A DNA stretch of 64,000 bases from Streptomyces sp. HM190 (GTDB lineage Bacteria; Actinomycetota; Actinomycetes; Streptomycetales; Streptomycetaceae), in contig NZ_CP047318.1 of the NCBI RefSeq assembly GCF_009857135.1, positions 4,030,001-4,094,000 of the forward strand, given 5' to 3'. Of the stretch, positions 40,957 through 49,810 are shown piece after piece. The position numbers were made by a program, and so were the translations under genes. Under the pieces are notes generated by a model. The model did no database searches, was not told the origin of the DNA, and saw only the letters and a list, made by a program, of their open reading frames with translations. Every line of letters begins with the position of its first letter. Within the stretch, counting starts at the first letter, position 1.

Positions 40957-42216
40957 TCAGGCCAGCGCCCGGCCCAGCAGGTACACCGCCGGTGCCGCCG
41001 CGGCGAGGGGCAGCGCAACGCCCGCCGTGAAGTGCACGAAGCGGGACGGGTAGTCGTAGCTGGCGACCCGGTGTCCGACCAGGGCGCACACCCCGGCCCC
41101 CGCTCCCAACAGCGCGCCGGAGCTGCCGAGATCGGTCATCCCGCCGACGGCGACCCCCGCGCCGGCCGCCGCCAGCAGCGCCACCACCGCCGACGCCGCC
41201 GTCGGCAACGGCAGCGCCCGCGCGACCACGGCCACCGCGGCCGCGACCGCGCCGACGGTGACCGCGTCCGCGTCCGCCGCCAGATATCCGGTCGCGATGA
41301 TCGCCAGGGCCGCCGACGCGACCGTCGCCATCAGCCCGTACATCCGCTCTTCCGGGTCCGCGTGGCTCCGCAGCCCGAGCACGATCCCGAGCAGCACCCA
41401 CACCCCGAGCGTGCCGAGGATCGCCGCGGGCGCGTGCTCACGCCCGGCCGCGAACAGCGCCGCGTCCGCCGCGAGCGCGCCCGCGAACGCCAGGACGATG
41501 CCCTGCCGGGCCGGCCACATGCCGTTCAGCCGGAACCAGCCCGCCGCCGTCACGGCCTGGAGGATCACCAGCGGTACGGCGAGGGCGTACTCCCCGAGCG
41601 CCGCAGCACCCGCCAGCAGCAGCCCCAGTACGGCCGTGATCAGCGCCGGCTGCATGCCGGGCTCGATGATCGGCGACCGTCCCTCGGCCCGCGCCCGCTG
41701 CGCGTCGGTGATCCGCGCGTTCCCGGTGAGCGTCGGCGGCCCGTACGAGGGCCCGGCCTCGCCGGAGCCGGCCGGGTCGCCCCCCTGGGCATGGTCGTGC
41801 GCGGCCACCGGCGCCGGCCCCTGAGAAAACCCTGGTCCCTGGGGAGCCGCTTGTCCCTGGGGGTACGCCTGCCCTCCCGGCTGGTACTCCGGGGCGCACT
41901 GCGCGGGGCGGCCGGCCGTCTGCGCGGGCAGGTACGCCGTCTCCGTCAGGTTCGCCGCGAAGGGGGCGGCCTGCGGCTGCACCTGCGTCTCCCAGGTCTG
42001 GCCCTCCCACTGCTGCGTGTACTGCTGCGCGTGGGCGGCCCGCTCGTCCTCGTTCCCCTGCCACTGCGGCTGCGCCGCGTACGGCTGCTGCGAGTGCTGC
42101 GGCTGCTGGTGCGCCTGGTGCTGCTCGGCCCGGTACTGCCGCTGCTCAGGCTGCTGGTGGGCGTCGTAGCCGGGGTGCCCCTGGTGGCCCTCGTACCCGT
42201 ACGGCTGGTTGCTCAT
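40957..42216 (-). CDS. Membrane protein with a Gln/His-rich N-terminal region
   Basis: A 419-residue protein. Residues 1-190 are disordered and rich in Gln, His, Pro and Ala (repeats such as HQQPEQRQY and QQWEGQTWETQ). Residues 210-419 hold about 8 short hydrophobic helices rich in Ala, Leu and Val. The function is unknown and I know no named family. ATG 42216 follows AGGAGGGTGACC. It is 11 bases downstream of the MoaD-like gene and likely co-transcribed with it. Confidence 0.83.
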   Translation of the reverse strand: MSNQPYGYEGHQGHPGYDAHQQPEQRQYRAEQHQAHQQPQHSQQPYAAQPQWQGNEDERAAHAQQYTQQWEGQTWETQVQPQAAPFAANLTETAYLPAQTAGRPAQCAPEYQPGGQAYPQGQAAPQGPGFSQGPAPVAAHDHAQGGDPAGSGEAGPSYGPPTLTGNARITDAQRARAEGRSPIIEPGMQPALITAVLGLLLAGAAALGEYALAVPLVILQAVTAAGWFRLNGMWPARQGIVLAFAGALAADAALFAAGREHAPAAILGTLGVWVLLGIVLGLRSHADPEERMYGLMATVASAALAIIATGYLAADADAVTVGAVAAAVAVVARALPLPTAASAVVALLAAAGAGVAVGGMTDLGSSGALLGAGAGVCALVGHRVASYDYPSRFVHFTAGVALPLAAAAPAVYLLGRALA

Positions 42217-42226
42217 GATGTGGGGG

Positions 42227-42481
42227 TCACCCTCCTGCGAACGGCGGGAGCACCTCGACCGTGCCGCCCTCGGCCAGACGTACCGTCTCATGCTCACGGG
42301 TGCCCACGGGGTTCCCGTCGACGAGGAACGAGCATCGCCGCAGCACGCGGACGAGTTCGCCGGGGTGTCGCTCACGGATCTCGCCGAGGGCCTCGGCGAG
42401 GGTGTCCGCGTCGTAGGGCTCCTCGGAGATGCCGGCGGCGGCTTTGGCCGCGGCCCAGTAGCGGACAGTGCCCTTTGGCAT
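42227..42481 (-). CDS. MoaD/ThiS-family sulfur-carrier protein
   Basis: An 84-residue ubiquitin-fold protein ending in Gly-Gly (LPPFAGG), the tail that becomes a thiocarboxylate in sulfur carriers such as MoaD and ThiS. The fold is shown by VRYWAAAKAAAG and the VDGNPVG turn. Molybdopterin or thiamine partners are not in the window, so the pathway is open. No ribosome site other than AAGAGGAACG. It is the first gene before the Gln-rich membrane protein. Confidence 0.88.
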   Translation of the reverse strand: MPKGTVRYWAAAKAAAGISEEPYDADTLAEALGEIRERHPGELVRVLRRCSFLVDGNPVGTREHETVRLAEGGTVEVLPPFAGG

Positions 42482-42511
42482 CTGCGTTCCTCTTGGTTAG
42501 TCGTGACGGGG

Positions 42512-43573
42512 TCAGGCTACGGGGGAGTCCGTGCCGTGGAGAAACCGCGGGCGGACCGGGCCGCCCAGCCCTCGCTCCACCAGCCACTCCCCCATCCGGT
42601 CCAGCAGTTCCCCGGTGGCCGCGTGCTCCGCGTGGCCCATCCCCTCCTCCAGCCACAGCTCCGCGTGCCCGCCCGCGGCCTGAGCGAGCATGCGGGGGTG
42701 GTCGACCGGGAAGTAGCCGTCCCGGTCGCCGTGGACGATCAGCAACGGCGTGGGGGCGATCAGGGGCACCGACTCCACCGGCGAGGACGGCACGGGGTCC
42801 CACTCCCGGTGGTGGATGCGGGTGCCGAAGCCGTAGCGGCCCACGAGACGGCCGGCGGGGCGGGTGACCAGCCAGTGGAGGCGGCGCATGGGGGCCGTGC
42901 CCCGGTAGTACCAGCGGGCGGGCGCGCTGACCGAGACGACCGCGTCGGTGCCGGCGTCCGGCAGGGCCGCGTGGCGCAGGACGACCGAACCGCCCATGGA
43001 GAAGCCGACCGTGGCGACGCGCTCGTGCCCGAGGTCACGGGCCCAGCGGACGGCGGCCGCCAGATCGAGGACCTCGCGGTCGCCCACCGTGGAACGGCCC
43101 CCGGAGCGTCCGTGGCCACGGAAGGAGAAGGTCACGACGGAGCCGTACCGGCCGAGAGCCGCGACCACCCTGCGAACATGCGGCCGGTCCACACCGCCCG
43201 TGAACCCGTGCGCGACGACGATCGCCGGACGACCGGCGGTCGTCGCGGAACGTCCGGAGACTGCCTCCGGACGACCGGCGGCAGTCGCAGGACGACCGGC
43301 GACGGTCTCCGCACGACCGGCAGCCGTCTCCGCACGACCGGTGGCAGTCTCCGAACGGCTTTCGAGTGGCTTTCCCCTGTCCTCGGAGAGAAGGTGAGAG
43401 GCGTTGTATACGACACCGCCCGGGTCGTATACGGCCTCGATATTCACCCCGTCTTCCGTGCTCAGAAACCTGCGCACGGGGATCGTCGGCGGTCGGGAAG
43501 CGGTTCGATCACCCGTCTCAGAGTCCGGGATATCGAAAGATCGCGTCACATCACCTGCCGGACCAGCGCTCAT
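42512..43573 (-). CDS. Alpha/beta hydrolase with a repeat insertion
   Basis: A 353-residue serine hydrolase. Oxyanion motif VVAHGFTGG, nucleophile elbow GFSMGGS (Ser), Asp in VHGDRDGYFP and His in GMGHAEHA. Substrate unknown. Between the N-terminal strands and the core, six tandem 21-bp units (43227-43352) insert a run of (E/A)T-A-GR-type heptads that I do not expect in homologs. The ATG at 43573 lies only seven bases from the glnR -10 element on the other strand. Confidence 0.87.
   Translation of the reverse strand: MSAGPAGDVTRSFDIPDSETGDRTASRPPTIPVRRFLSTEDGVNIEAVYDPGGVVYNASHLLSEDRGKPLESRSETATGRAETAAGRAETVAGRPATAAGRPEAVSGRSATTAGRPAIVVAHGFTGGVDRPHVRRVVAALGRYGSVVTFSFRGHGRSGGRSTVGDREVLDLAAAVRWARDLGHERVATVGFSMGGSVVLRHAALPDAGTDAVVSVSAPARWYYRGTAPMRRLHWLVTRPAGRLVGRYGFGTRIHHREWDPVPSSPVESVPLIAPTPLLIVHGDRDGYFPVDHPRMLAQAAGGHAELWLEEGMGHAEHAATGELLDRMGEWLVERGLGGPVRPRFLHGTDSPVA
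43227..43352. repeat. 21-bp in-frame repeat inside the hydrolase gene
   Basis: Six units starting at 43227, 43248, 43269, 43290, 43311 and 43332; five share the core ACGACCGGC. Confidence 0.9.
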
Positions 43574-43579
43574 GTGGGC

Positions 43580-43627
43580 TATTCTGCTGGACAGAGGACT
43601 CGGGCAACGTAGCCCCCGGGTCCTTTT
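43580..43627 (+). promoter_or_regulatory. glnR promoter -10 and 5'-leader hairpin
   Basis: TATTCT (43580-43585) is followed after about nine bases by AGGACTCGGG (43595-43604) and CCCGGGTCCT (43615-43624) arms with one mismatch, then TTTT. Transcription would start at the foot of a terminator-like hairpin, 150 bases before the glnR ATG. Confidence 0.55.
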
Positions 43628-43779
43628 GTGCTTTCGGAAGCGTTGTATACGAAGCGGGAAACACCAGGTGACCGCAGGTGTACGGGCCCCGGGAACGCAG
43701 AGCAGATCGCTGTGAAGTTCCGCAGTGCAGTTCGCAGTGCCGTAAACGTCCTCGCAGGGACCGAGGAGGAACCAGACGT

Positions 43780-44559
43780 ATGAGTTCTCTGCTGCTCCTG
43801 ACCAATGCCCTCCAGCCGTCGACGGAGGTGCTCCCGGCTCTCGGCCTGCTGCTGCACAACGTGCGGGTGGCCCCGGCGGAAGGCCCCGCCCTCGTCGACA
43901 CCCCCGGTGCCGACGTGATCCTCATCGACGGGCGCCGGGACCTCCCGCAGGTCCGCAGTCTGTGCCAGCTGCTGCGCTCCACCGGGCCGGGCTGCCCGCT
44001 CATCCTCGTCGTCACGGAGGGCGGCCTCGCCGCCGTCACCGCCGACTGGGGCATCGACGACGTGCTCCTCGACACCGCCGGCCCCGCCGAGGTGGAGGCA
44101 CGGCTGCGGCTGGCCATGGGCAGGCAGCAGATCGTCAACGACGACTCCCCGATGGAGATCCGCAACGGCGACCTGTCGGTCGACGAGGCGACGTACTCCG
44201 CCAAGCTCAAGGGCCGCGTGCTCGACCTCACCTTCAAGGAGTTCGAGCTCCTCAAGTACCTCGCCCAGCACCCCGGCCGCGTCTTCACCCGCGCCCAGCT
44301 GCTGCAGGAGGTCTGGGGCTACGACTACTTCGGCGGCACCCGCACCGTGGACGTCCACGTACGGCGCCTGCGCGCCAAGCTCGGCCCCGAGCACGAGTCG
44401 CTGATCGGCACCGTCCGCAACGTCGGTTATCGATTCGTTACACCCGAGAAGGGCGAGCGCGCGAGCGACGAGGTGAAGGCCAAGGCCGGACGCTCAAAGG
44501 CGGAGGATGCGGACGAGACGACACCCCTGGAGGCCGCCGAGGTCGCGGCCGAGGCGTAG
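43780..44559 (+). CDS. glnR: GlnR, master regulator of nitrogen metabolism
   Basis: A 259-residue OmpR-family regulator that in Streptomyces activates glnA, amtB and other nitrogen genes and links to phosphate control through PhoP (known). It starts MSSLLLLTNALQPSTEVLPA; Asp50 stands at the acceptor position, but the rest of the phosphorylation pocket is incomplete, as in GlnR orthologs. The winged helix contains LTFKEFELLKYLAQHPGRVF and GYRFVTP. The C-terminal tail is shorter than in some species. ATG 43780 has GAGGAGGA upstream. Confidence 0.96.
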   Translation: MSSLLLLTNALQPSTEVLPALGLLLHNVRVAPAEGPALVDTPGADVILIDGRRDLPQVRSLCQLLRSTGPGCPLILVVTEGGLAAVTADWGIDDVLLDTAGPAEVEARLRLAMGRQQIVNDDSPMEIRNGDLSVDEATYSAKLKGRVLDLTFKEFELLKYLAQHPGRVFTRAQLLQEVWGYDYFGGTRTVDVHVRRLRAKLGPEHESLIGTVRNVGYRFVTPEKGERASDEVKAKAGRSKAEDADETTPLEAAEVAAEA

Positions 44560-44653
44560 TGCGCCGCCCCACCCCGCACGCGGCGCACGGCGGACGCGCG
44601 GATCTCGTCCAGACGAGCCCCCGTACGCCCTGCCCAGGGGCGGTCCATCCGCG

Positions 44654-44668
44654 TAGACTCCGCGCGTG
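44654..44668 (+). promoter_or_regulatory. Leaderless promoter of the LacI gene
   Basis: TAGACT (44654-44659), six bases, then the GTG start at 44666. The hexamer is the consensus Streptomyces -10. Confidence 0.6.
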
Positions 44669-45688
44669 GCCAAGGTGACTCGGGATGACGTGGCGCGACT
44701 GGCGGGAACTTCCACCGCCGTCGTCAGCTACGTCATCAACAACGGACCCCGGCCGGTCGCCCCGGCCACGCGCGAGCGTGTCCTCGCCGCGATCAAGGAA
44801 CTGGGGTACCGGCCCGACCGGGTCGCCCAGGCCATGGCTTCGCGGCGCACCGAGCTGATAGGCCTGATCGTCCCGGACGCCCGGCAGCCCTTCTTCGGCG
44901 AGATGGCGCACGCGGTCGAACAGGCGGCCGCCGAGCGCGGCAAGATGGTCCTCGTCGGGAACTCCGACTACATCGCCGAGCGCGAGGTCCACTATCTTCG
45001 GGCGTTCCTCGGGATGCGGGTCTCCGGGCTGATCCTGGTCAGCCACGCGCTCAATGACAACGCTGCCGCCGAGATAGAGGCGTGGGACGCGCGCGTGGTG
45101 CTGCTGCACGAGCGGCCCGAGGCGATCGACGACGTCGCCGTGGTGACCGACGACCTCGGCGGCGCCCAGCTCGCCGTGGAGCACCTCCTCTCCCACGGAC
45201 ACGAGTACGTCGCCTGTCTGGGCGGCATCGCAGAGACCCCGCTGGTCGGCGACCCCGTCTCCGACCACGTCGAGGGCTGGCGCCGCGCGATGGACGAGGC
45301 CGGCATCTCCACGGAGGGGCGCCTCTTCGAGGCCCCGTACAACCGCTACGACGCGTACAACGTGGCCCTCGACCTGCTCTCCGGGCCGGACCGACCCCCG
45401 GCGATCTTCTGCTCCACCGACGACCAGGCCATCGGTGTGCTGCGCGCCGCGCGCGAGCTGCGCATCGAGGTGCCCGGCGAGCTGGCGGTCGCCGGCTTCG
45501 ACGACGTCAAGGAAGCGGCGCTGACCGACCCGCCGCTGACCACGGTCGCGACGGACCGCACGGGGATGGCCCGCGCCGCGGTCGACCTCGTCCTCGACGA
45601 CGGCCTCCGCGTGGCGGGCTCCCAGCGGGAACGGGTGAAACTGTTCCCGTCGAAGCTGGTCACCCGGCGGTCCTGCGGCTGCGCGTAG
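44666..45688 (+). CDS. LacI-family transcription regulator
   Basis: A 340-residue regulator: HTH with VTRDDVARLAGTSTAVVSYVINNG and the hinge helix VAQAMASRR, then a periplasmic-binding-type ligand domain (AVAGFDDVKEAALTDPPLTTVATD). The ligand is unknown, probably a sugar. The protein ends in RSCGCA, the short Cys-containing end seen in several Streptomyces LacI proteins. Predicted leaderless from the TAGACT box. Confidence 0.94.
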   Translation: MAKVTRDDVARLAGTSTAVVSYVINNGPRPVAPATRERVLAAIKELGYRPDRVAQAMASRRTELIGLIVPDARQPFFGEMAHAVEQAAAERGKMVLVGNSDYIAEREVHYLRAFLGMRVSGLILVSHALNDNAAAEIEAWDARVVLLHERPEAIDDVAVVTDDLGGAQLAVEHLLSHGHEYVACLGGIAETPLVGDPVSDHVEGWRRAMDEAGISTEGRLFEAPYNRYDAYNVALDLLSGPDRPPAIFCSTDDQAIGVLRAARELRIEVPGELAVAGFDDVKEAALTDPPLTTVATDRTGMARAAVDLVLDDGLRVAGSQRERVKLFPSKLVTRRSCGCA

Positions 45689-45821
45689 CGCGAGCGAGGG
45701 TTTCCTCTGCGGCACCCTCGCCCACTGCGTTATCCGGCCTCAGCATGGCCGTCGGCCTTCCTTTCCCATGTGACCGACCGCGAGTGCCTTTATATGGGGC
45801 ATACGAGGTTCTGCCGGGCTT

Positions 45822-45849
45822 CTCAGGGAGCACTCAGGAAGCTCTCATG
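45822..45849 (+). promoter_or_regulatory. Three 11-bp-spaced direct repeats before htrA
   Basis: CTCAGG (45822), CTCAGG (45833) and CTCATG (45844) stand 11 bases apart, the geometry of OmpR-type response-regulator sites. They end 22 bases before the protease ATG. Confidence 0.55.
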
Positions 45850-45871
45850 GTCGCGCGTCAGGCTCGGAGTC

Positions 45872-47071
45872 ATGACCGAGAGCTTCCGCCGCAGCGGCGA
45901 ATACGAGAACCCCTACCAGGGCGACCAGCAGCACGGCACCTCTCCGGTGAACCCGGAGTGGCCGCCCCCGCCGGCCTACGAGCCGGCCCCGCAGACCCCG
46001 CCGGTCTCCGCGTCCATGCCCGACCACGGCTCCGCGCCCGCATCGGCCGAGCACGGCTCCACGGGGCACGGGTCCGGGGGGCACGACGGGTCCGCGGCAT
46101 ACGGCTCCGCGGGGTACGGGTCCGCGGGGTACGGCTCCGCGCCGACCGCTCTCCTCTCCGAGCCGGTGTCCTCCGGTGCCGCTCCCGCGTCCGCGTCGAG
46201 GAGGCGCGCCAAGGGACCGTTCGCGCTGGTGGCGGCCGTGGCGATCGTCGCGGCGGCGATCGGCGGCGGTACGGCGTACGGGATCCAGGAGCTGACGGGC
46301 AACGACACCGTCGCCTCCAGCGCGACCAGCACGAGTGTCGTGCCGACCAGCGAGAAGGGCACCGTCGCCGGTGTCGCCTCGGCGGTCAGCCCCAGCATCG
46401 TGGAGATCAAGGCCAGCTCGAACGCTGGCGAGTCCACCGGCTCCGGTGTGATCATCACCAGCGGCGGCGAGATCATCACCAACAACCACGTGGTCTCCGG
46501 CGCCTCCCAGATCAAGGTGACGACCCACAGCGGCAAGACGTACACCGCCGAGGTCGTCGGCACCGACAGCAAGAAGGACCTCGCCCTGATCAAGCTGCGG
46601 GACGCCTCCGGGCTGAAGGCGGCGACCCTCGGCAACAGCAACGGGGTCAAGGTCGGCGACCAGGTCGTGGCGATCGGCTCCCCCGAAGGGCTCACCGGCA
46701 CGGTGACCAGCGGCATCGTCTCCGCTCTCGACCGTGACGTGACGGTCTCGACGAACGAGGGCCAGCAGCAGCAACAGCAGCAGGGCGGCGGTGGCGGCGG
46801 GTGGCCGTTCGAGTTCGGCGGCCAGGAGTTCAACGGCGACACCGGTTCCTCGACGACCACGTACAAGGCGATCCAGACCGACGCGTCCCTCAACCCGGGC
46901 AACTCCGGCGGCGCCCTCATCGACATGAACGGCAACATCATCGGCATCAACTCCGCGATGTACTCCGCGTCCTCCTCGGGCGACGCCGGCAGCGCGGGCC
47001 TCGGCTTCGCCATCCCGATCAACACGGTCAAGTCCGACCTGAGCACGCTGCGGGCGGGCGGCTCGGACTGA
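45872..47071 (+). CDS. Membrane-anchored HtrA/DegP-like serine protease
   Basis: A 399-residue envelope protease. The cytoplasmic N-terminus (1-110) is Gly/Tyr/Ser/His-rich with AYGSAGYGSAGYGSA repeats. One membrane helix (about 113-132) places the trypsin-like domain outside. The catalytic triad is His in ITNNHVV, Asp in SKKDLALIKL and Ser in LNPGNSGGAL. No PDZ domain follows, unlike classic DegP, and a Gln7/Gly6 run interrupts the domain. It is followed by a two-component system with matching repeats upstream, which suggests stress-induced control. Confidence 0.92.
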   Translation: MTESFRRSGEYENPYQGDQQHGTSPVNPEWPPPPAYEPAPQTPPVSASMPDHGSAPASAEHGSTGHGSGGHDGSAAYGSAGYGSAGYGSAPTALLSEPVSSGAAPASASRRRAKGPFALVAAVAIVAAAIGGGTAYGIQELTGNDTVASSATSTSVVPTSEKGTVAGVASAVSPSIVEIKASSNAGESTGSGVIITSGGEIITNNHVVSGASQIKVTTHSGKTYTAEVVGTDSKKDLALIKLRDASGLKAATLGNSNGVKVGDQVVAIGSPEGLTGTVTSGIVSALDRDVTVSTNEGQQQQQQQGGGGGGWPFEFGGQEFNGDTGSSTTTYKAIQTDASLNPGNSGGALIDMNGNIIGINSAMYSASSSGDAGSAGLGFAIPINTVKSDLSTLRAGGSD

Positions 47072-47173
47072 GGTCCACGGCCGCCGTCCGCGGCCCCCGC
47101 GACCACCCCCGCCGTCCCCTCCCCTCCCGCTCCCCCGGCCACCGACTGACACTCCTTCGACCTGGAGGTCGAC

Positions 47174-47464
47174 ATGATCAAGCAGGTTGCGCACGACGTC
47201 CCGGCCGCGGACGGCCCCGCCGGACCGGGCTCCGCCGGGCCGGCCCTCATCGGACCGGGCCTCATCGGACCGGGGCTCGCCGGACCGGGGTTCGCCGGAC
47301 CCTCCGGGCTGGGACTCGCGCTCGCGGTGGCGGCCGAGCTGCACGCGCCGGTGACGCGGGCCCCCGAGGTCGCGCCCGCCGCCGGCCGGACCATGGTTCC
47401 CCGACGGAAGTCGAAGGCAGCGGCGGCCCGCACCGCCCGCACCCGCCGTACGACTGTCGGATGA
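47174..47464 (+). CDS. Small Gly/Pro-repeat protein of unknown function
   Basis: A 96-residue frame with GGAGG eight bases upstream of the ATG. The middle has 15-bp repeats giving GPGLAGPGFAGP-type units, then an Ala-rich helix and a strongly basic end (RRKSKAAAARTARTRR). It sits between the protease and the two-component genes. It could be a real small secreted or DNA-binding-like protein, or a chance frame in repeats. Confidence 0.5.
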   Translation: MIKQVAHDVPAADGPAGPGSAGPALIGPGLIGPGLAGPGFAGPSGLGLALAVAAELHAPVTRAPEVAPAAGRTMVPRRKSKAAAARTARTRRTTVG

Positions 47465-47603
47465 TCGGCTTAGGTCCGACTTATCCACAGCCCTGCCCGA
47501 CCCGAGGCCCTGGAACGTGCGAGGCTGAGTCCGGATCGACCACTCCTCGCTCCCGCACCCCCGCACGTCCCCCGTCCCACCGCACCCGAGGACCGACACG
47601 ACC

Positions 47604-48338
47604 ATGAGCCCCGCCGAAGGCGACCGTGAACCCCAGCGCATCCTCATCGTCGACGACGAGCCGGCGGTGCGCGAAGCACTCCAGCGCAGCCTCGCCTTCG
47701 AGGGGTACGACACGAAGGTCGCGGTCGACGGCGCGGACGCGCTGGAGAAGGCGACCGCGTACCGGCCTGACCTGGTGATCCTCGACATCCAGATGCCCCG
47801 CATGGACGGCCTGACCGCCGCCCGCCGGATCCGCGGCGCGGGCGACACCACCCCCATCCTGATGCTGACGGCCCGCGACACGGTCGGCGACCGTGTCACC
47901 GGCCTCGACGCGGGCGCCGACGACTACCTGGTCAAGCCCTTCGAGCTGGACGAACTCTTCGCCCGCGTCCGCGCGCTGCTGCGCCGCAGCTCGTACGCGG
48001 CGGCGGTCGCCGAGTCGGCCCAGGAGGACGAGGCGCTCACCTTCGCCGACCTGCGGATGGACCTGACGACCCGTGAGGTGCGGCGGGGTGACCGGCCCGT
48101 GGAGCTGACCCGCACGGAGTTCACGCTGCTGGAGATGTTCATGGCGCACCCGCGCCAGGTCCTCACCCGCGAGCAGATCCTGAAGGCCGTCTGGGGCTTC
48201 GACTTCGAACCCAGCTCCAACTCCCTCGACGTGTACGTCATGTACCTGCGCCGCAAGACGGAGGCGGCCGGCGAGCCGCGCCTCGTCCACACGGTGCGGG
48301 GCGTGGGGTACGTCCTGCGACAAGGCGGCGCGGAGTGA
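47604..48338 (+). CDS. OmpR-family response regulator (MprA-like)
   Basis: A 244-residue regulator: receiver ILIVDDEPAVREALQ with acceptor Asp61 (LVILDIQMP), switch Lys in LVKPFE, and a winged helix with ELTRTEFTLLEMFMAHPRQV and VRGVGYVLRQ. The next gene is its kinase. MprAB-type systems respond to envelope stress and control HtrA-like proteases; the neighbouring protease gene fits this. Confidence 0.95.
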   Translation: MSPAEGDREPQRILIVDDEPAVREALQRSLAFEGYDTKVAVDGADALEKATAYRPDLVILDIQMPRMDGLTAARRIRGAGDTTPILMLTARDTVGDRVTGLDAGADDYLVKPFELDELFARVRALLRRSSYAAAVAESAQEDEALTFADLRMDLTTREVRRGDRPVELTRTEFTLLEMFMAHPRQVLTREQILKAVWGFDFEPSSNSLDVYVMYLRRKTEAAGEPRLVHTVRGVGYVLRQGGAE

Positions 48339-49798
48339 AGAAGGTCCTGCGCCGCTACCGCACCCTCCCGATCCGCACCCGCCTGTCCCTGCTGGTCGCG
48401 GCGGCGGTGGCGTTCGCGGTGGCGGCGGTGTCGGTGACGTGCTGGTTCATCGTGCGGGGGAAGCTGTACGACCTGGTCGACGACGAACTCGACAAGGCCA
48501 TGAGCATGGGGGCGATCCAGGACCAGGCCAGGTACGCGGTCAACAACTGCACACAGACCGTCGGCGAGCAGAACCCCCGCTTCGGCCCCCGCAACACCTA
48601 CGTCCAGGTGGTGCTGGACGACGGGACATCCTGTGTCCTGGACTTCTCCTCCGGCCTGGTCAAGGTGACCCACACCGACATGGAGGTCGTGAACGGCACC
48701 GAGCGCACCGAGGCCGTCTACCACAACGGCACCGACACCAAGGGGAACGACGTACGCGTCAAGACCCAGCCGGTGAGCATCGCCGATCCGGACACCGGCC
48801 AGCTGTCCAACGCGGCGCTGATCGCCGCGCTCCCCCTGCACGGCACCCAGGCCACCCTCAACGACCTGGCCCTGATCCTCCTCCTCGTCTCCGGTATCGG
48901 AGTCGTCGGCGCCGGAGCGGCCGGGCTGGCCGTGGCCCGTGCGGGGCTGCGCCCCGTCGACAAGCTCACGGACGCCGTCGAGCACGTGGCGCGCACGGAG
49001 GACCTGGGCATCCGTATCCCGGTGGAGGAGGAGAGCGAGGACGAGGTCGCCAGGCTGTCCCGTTCCTTCAACTCGATGACGAGCGCGCTCGCCAGCTCCC
49101 GTGACCTGCAGCAGCAGCTGATCGCCGACGCGGGCCACGAACTCCGCACCCCGCTGACGTCCCTGCGGACGAACATAGAGCTGCTCAGCCGCAGCGAGGA
49201 GACGGGACGCCCCATCCCGCCCGACGACCGCAAGGCCCTGCTCGCCTCGGTGAAGGCGCAGATGACGGAACTGGCCTCACTCATCGGCGACCTGCAGGAG
49301 CTGTCCCGCTCCGACTCCGGCCAGAACGGCGGCCGACTGCAGATCGTCGACTTCCAGGAGACGGTCGAGGCCGCGCTGCGCCGGGCCCGGCTGCGGGGCC
49401 CCGAGCTGACGATCACGTCGGACCTCCGGCCCTGGTACGTACGTTCCGAGCCGTCGGCGCTGGAGCGGGCGATCGTCAACATCCTGGACAACGCGGTGAA
49501 GTTCAGCCCCGAGGGCGGCACGATCGAGGTGGCGCTGGAGTCGGGCGTCCTCACGGTCCGGGACCACGGCCCCGGCATCCCCGCCGACGAACTCCCCCAC
49601 GTCTTCGACCGCTTCTGGCGCTCCCCCAGCGCGAGAGCCCTCCCGGGGTCCGGCCTGGGCCTGTCCATCGTGGCCCGCACGGTCCAACAGGCGGGCGGCC
49701 AGGTCACCCTGACCCGAGCGGAGGGCGGCGGCACACTGGCAACGGTTCGGCTGCCGGGCGCGGCCACCCCTCCGCCGGACGCGCCGGAGCCCTCGTAG
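48335..49798 (+). CDS. Sensor histidine kinase (MprB-like)
   Basis: A 487-residue membrane kinase: helices at about 17-39 and 176-200 bracket an extracellular sensor domain of about 135 residues containing two cysteines. HAMP, then H-box DAGHELRTPL with phospho-His268, N-box NILDNAVKFSP and G-boxes DHGPGI / GSGLGLSI. It overlaps the regulator gene by four bases (GTGA), so the two are coupled. Confidence 0.95.
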   Translation: MKKVLRRYRTLPIRTRLSLLVAAAVAFAVAAVSVTCWFIVRGKLYDLVDDELDKAMSMGAIQDQARYAVNNCTQTVGEQNPRFGPRNTYVQVVLDDGTSCVLDFSSGLVKVTHTDMEVVNGTERTEAVYHNGTDTKGNDVRVKTQPVSIADPDTGQLSNAALIAALPLHGTQATLNDLALILLLVSGIGVVGAGAAGLAVARAGLRPVDKLTDAVEHVARTEDLGIRIPVEEESEDEVARLSRSFNSMTSALASSRDLQQQLIADAGHELRTPLTSLRTNIELLSRSEETGRPIPPDDRKALLASVKAQMTELASLIGDLQELSRSDSGQNGGRLQIVDFQETVEAALRRARLRGPELTITSDLRPWYVRSEPSALERAIVNILDNAVKFSPEGGTIEVALESGVLTVRDHGPGIPADELPHVFDRFWRSPSARALPGSGLGLSIVARTVQQAGGQVTLTRAEGGGTLATVRLPGAATPPPDAPEPS

Positions 49799-49810
49799 AA
49801 AGGGCTCCGG

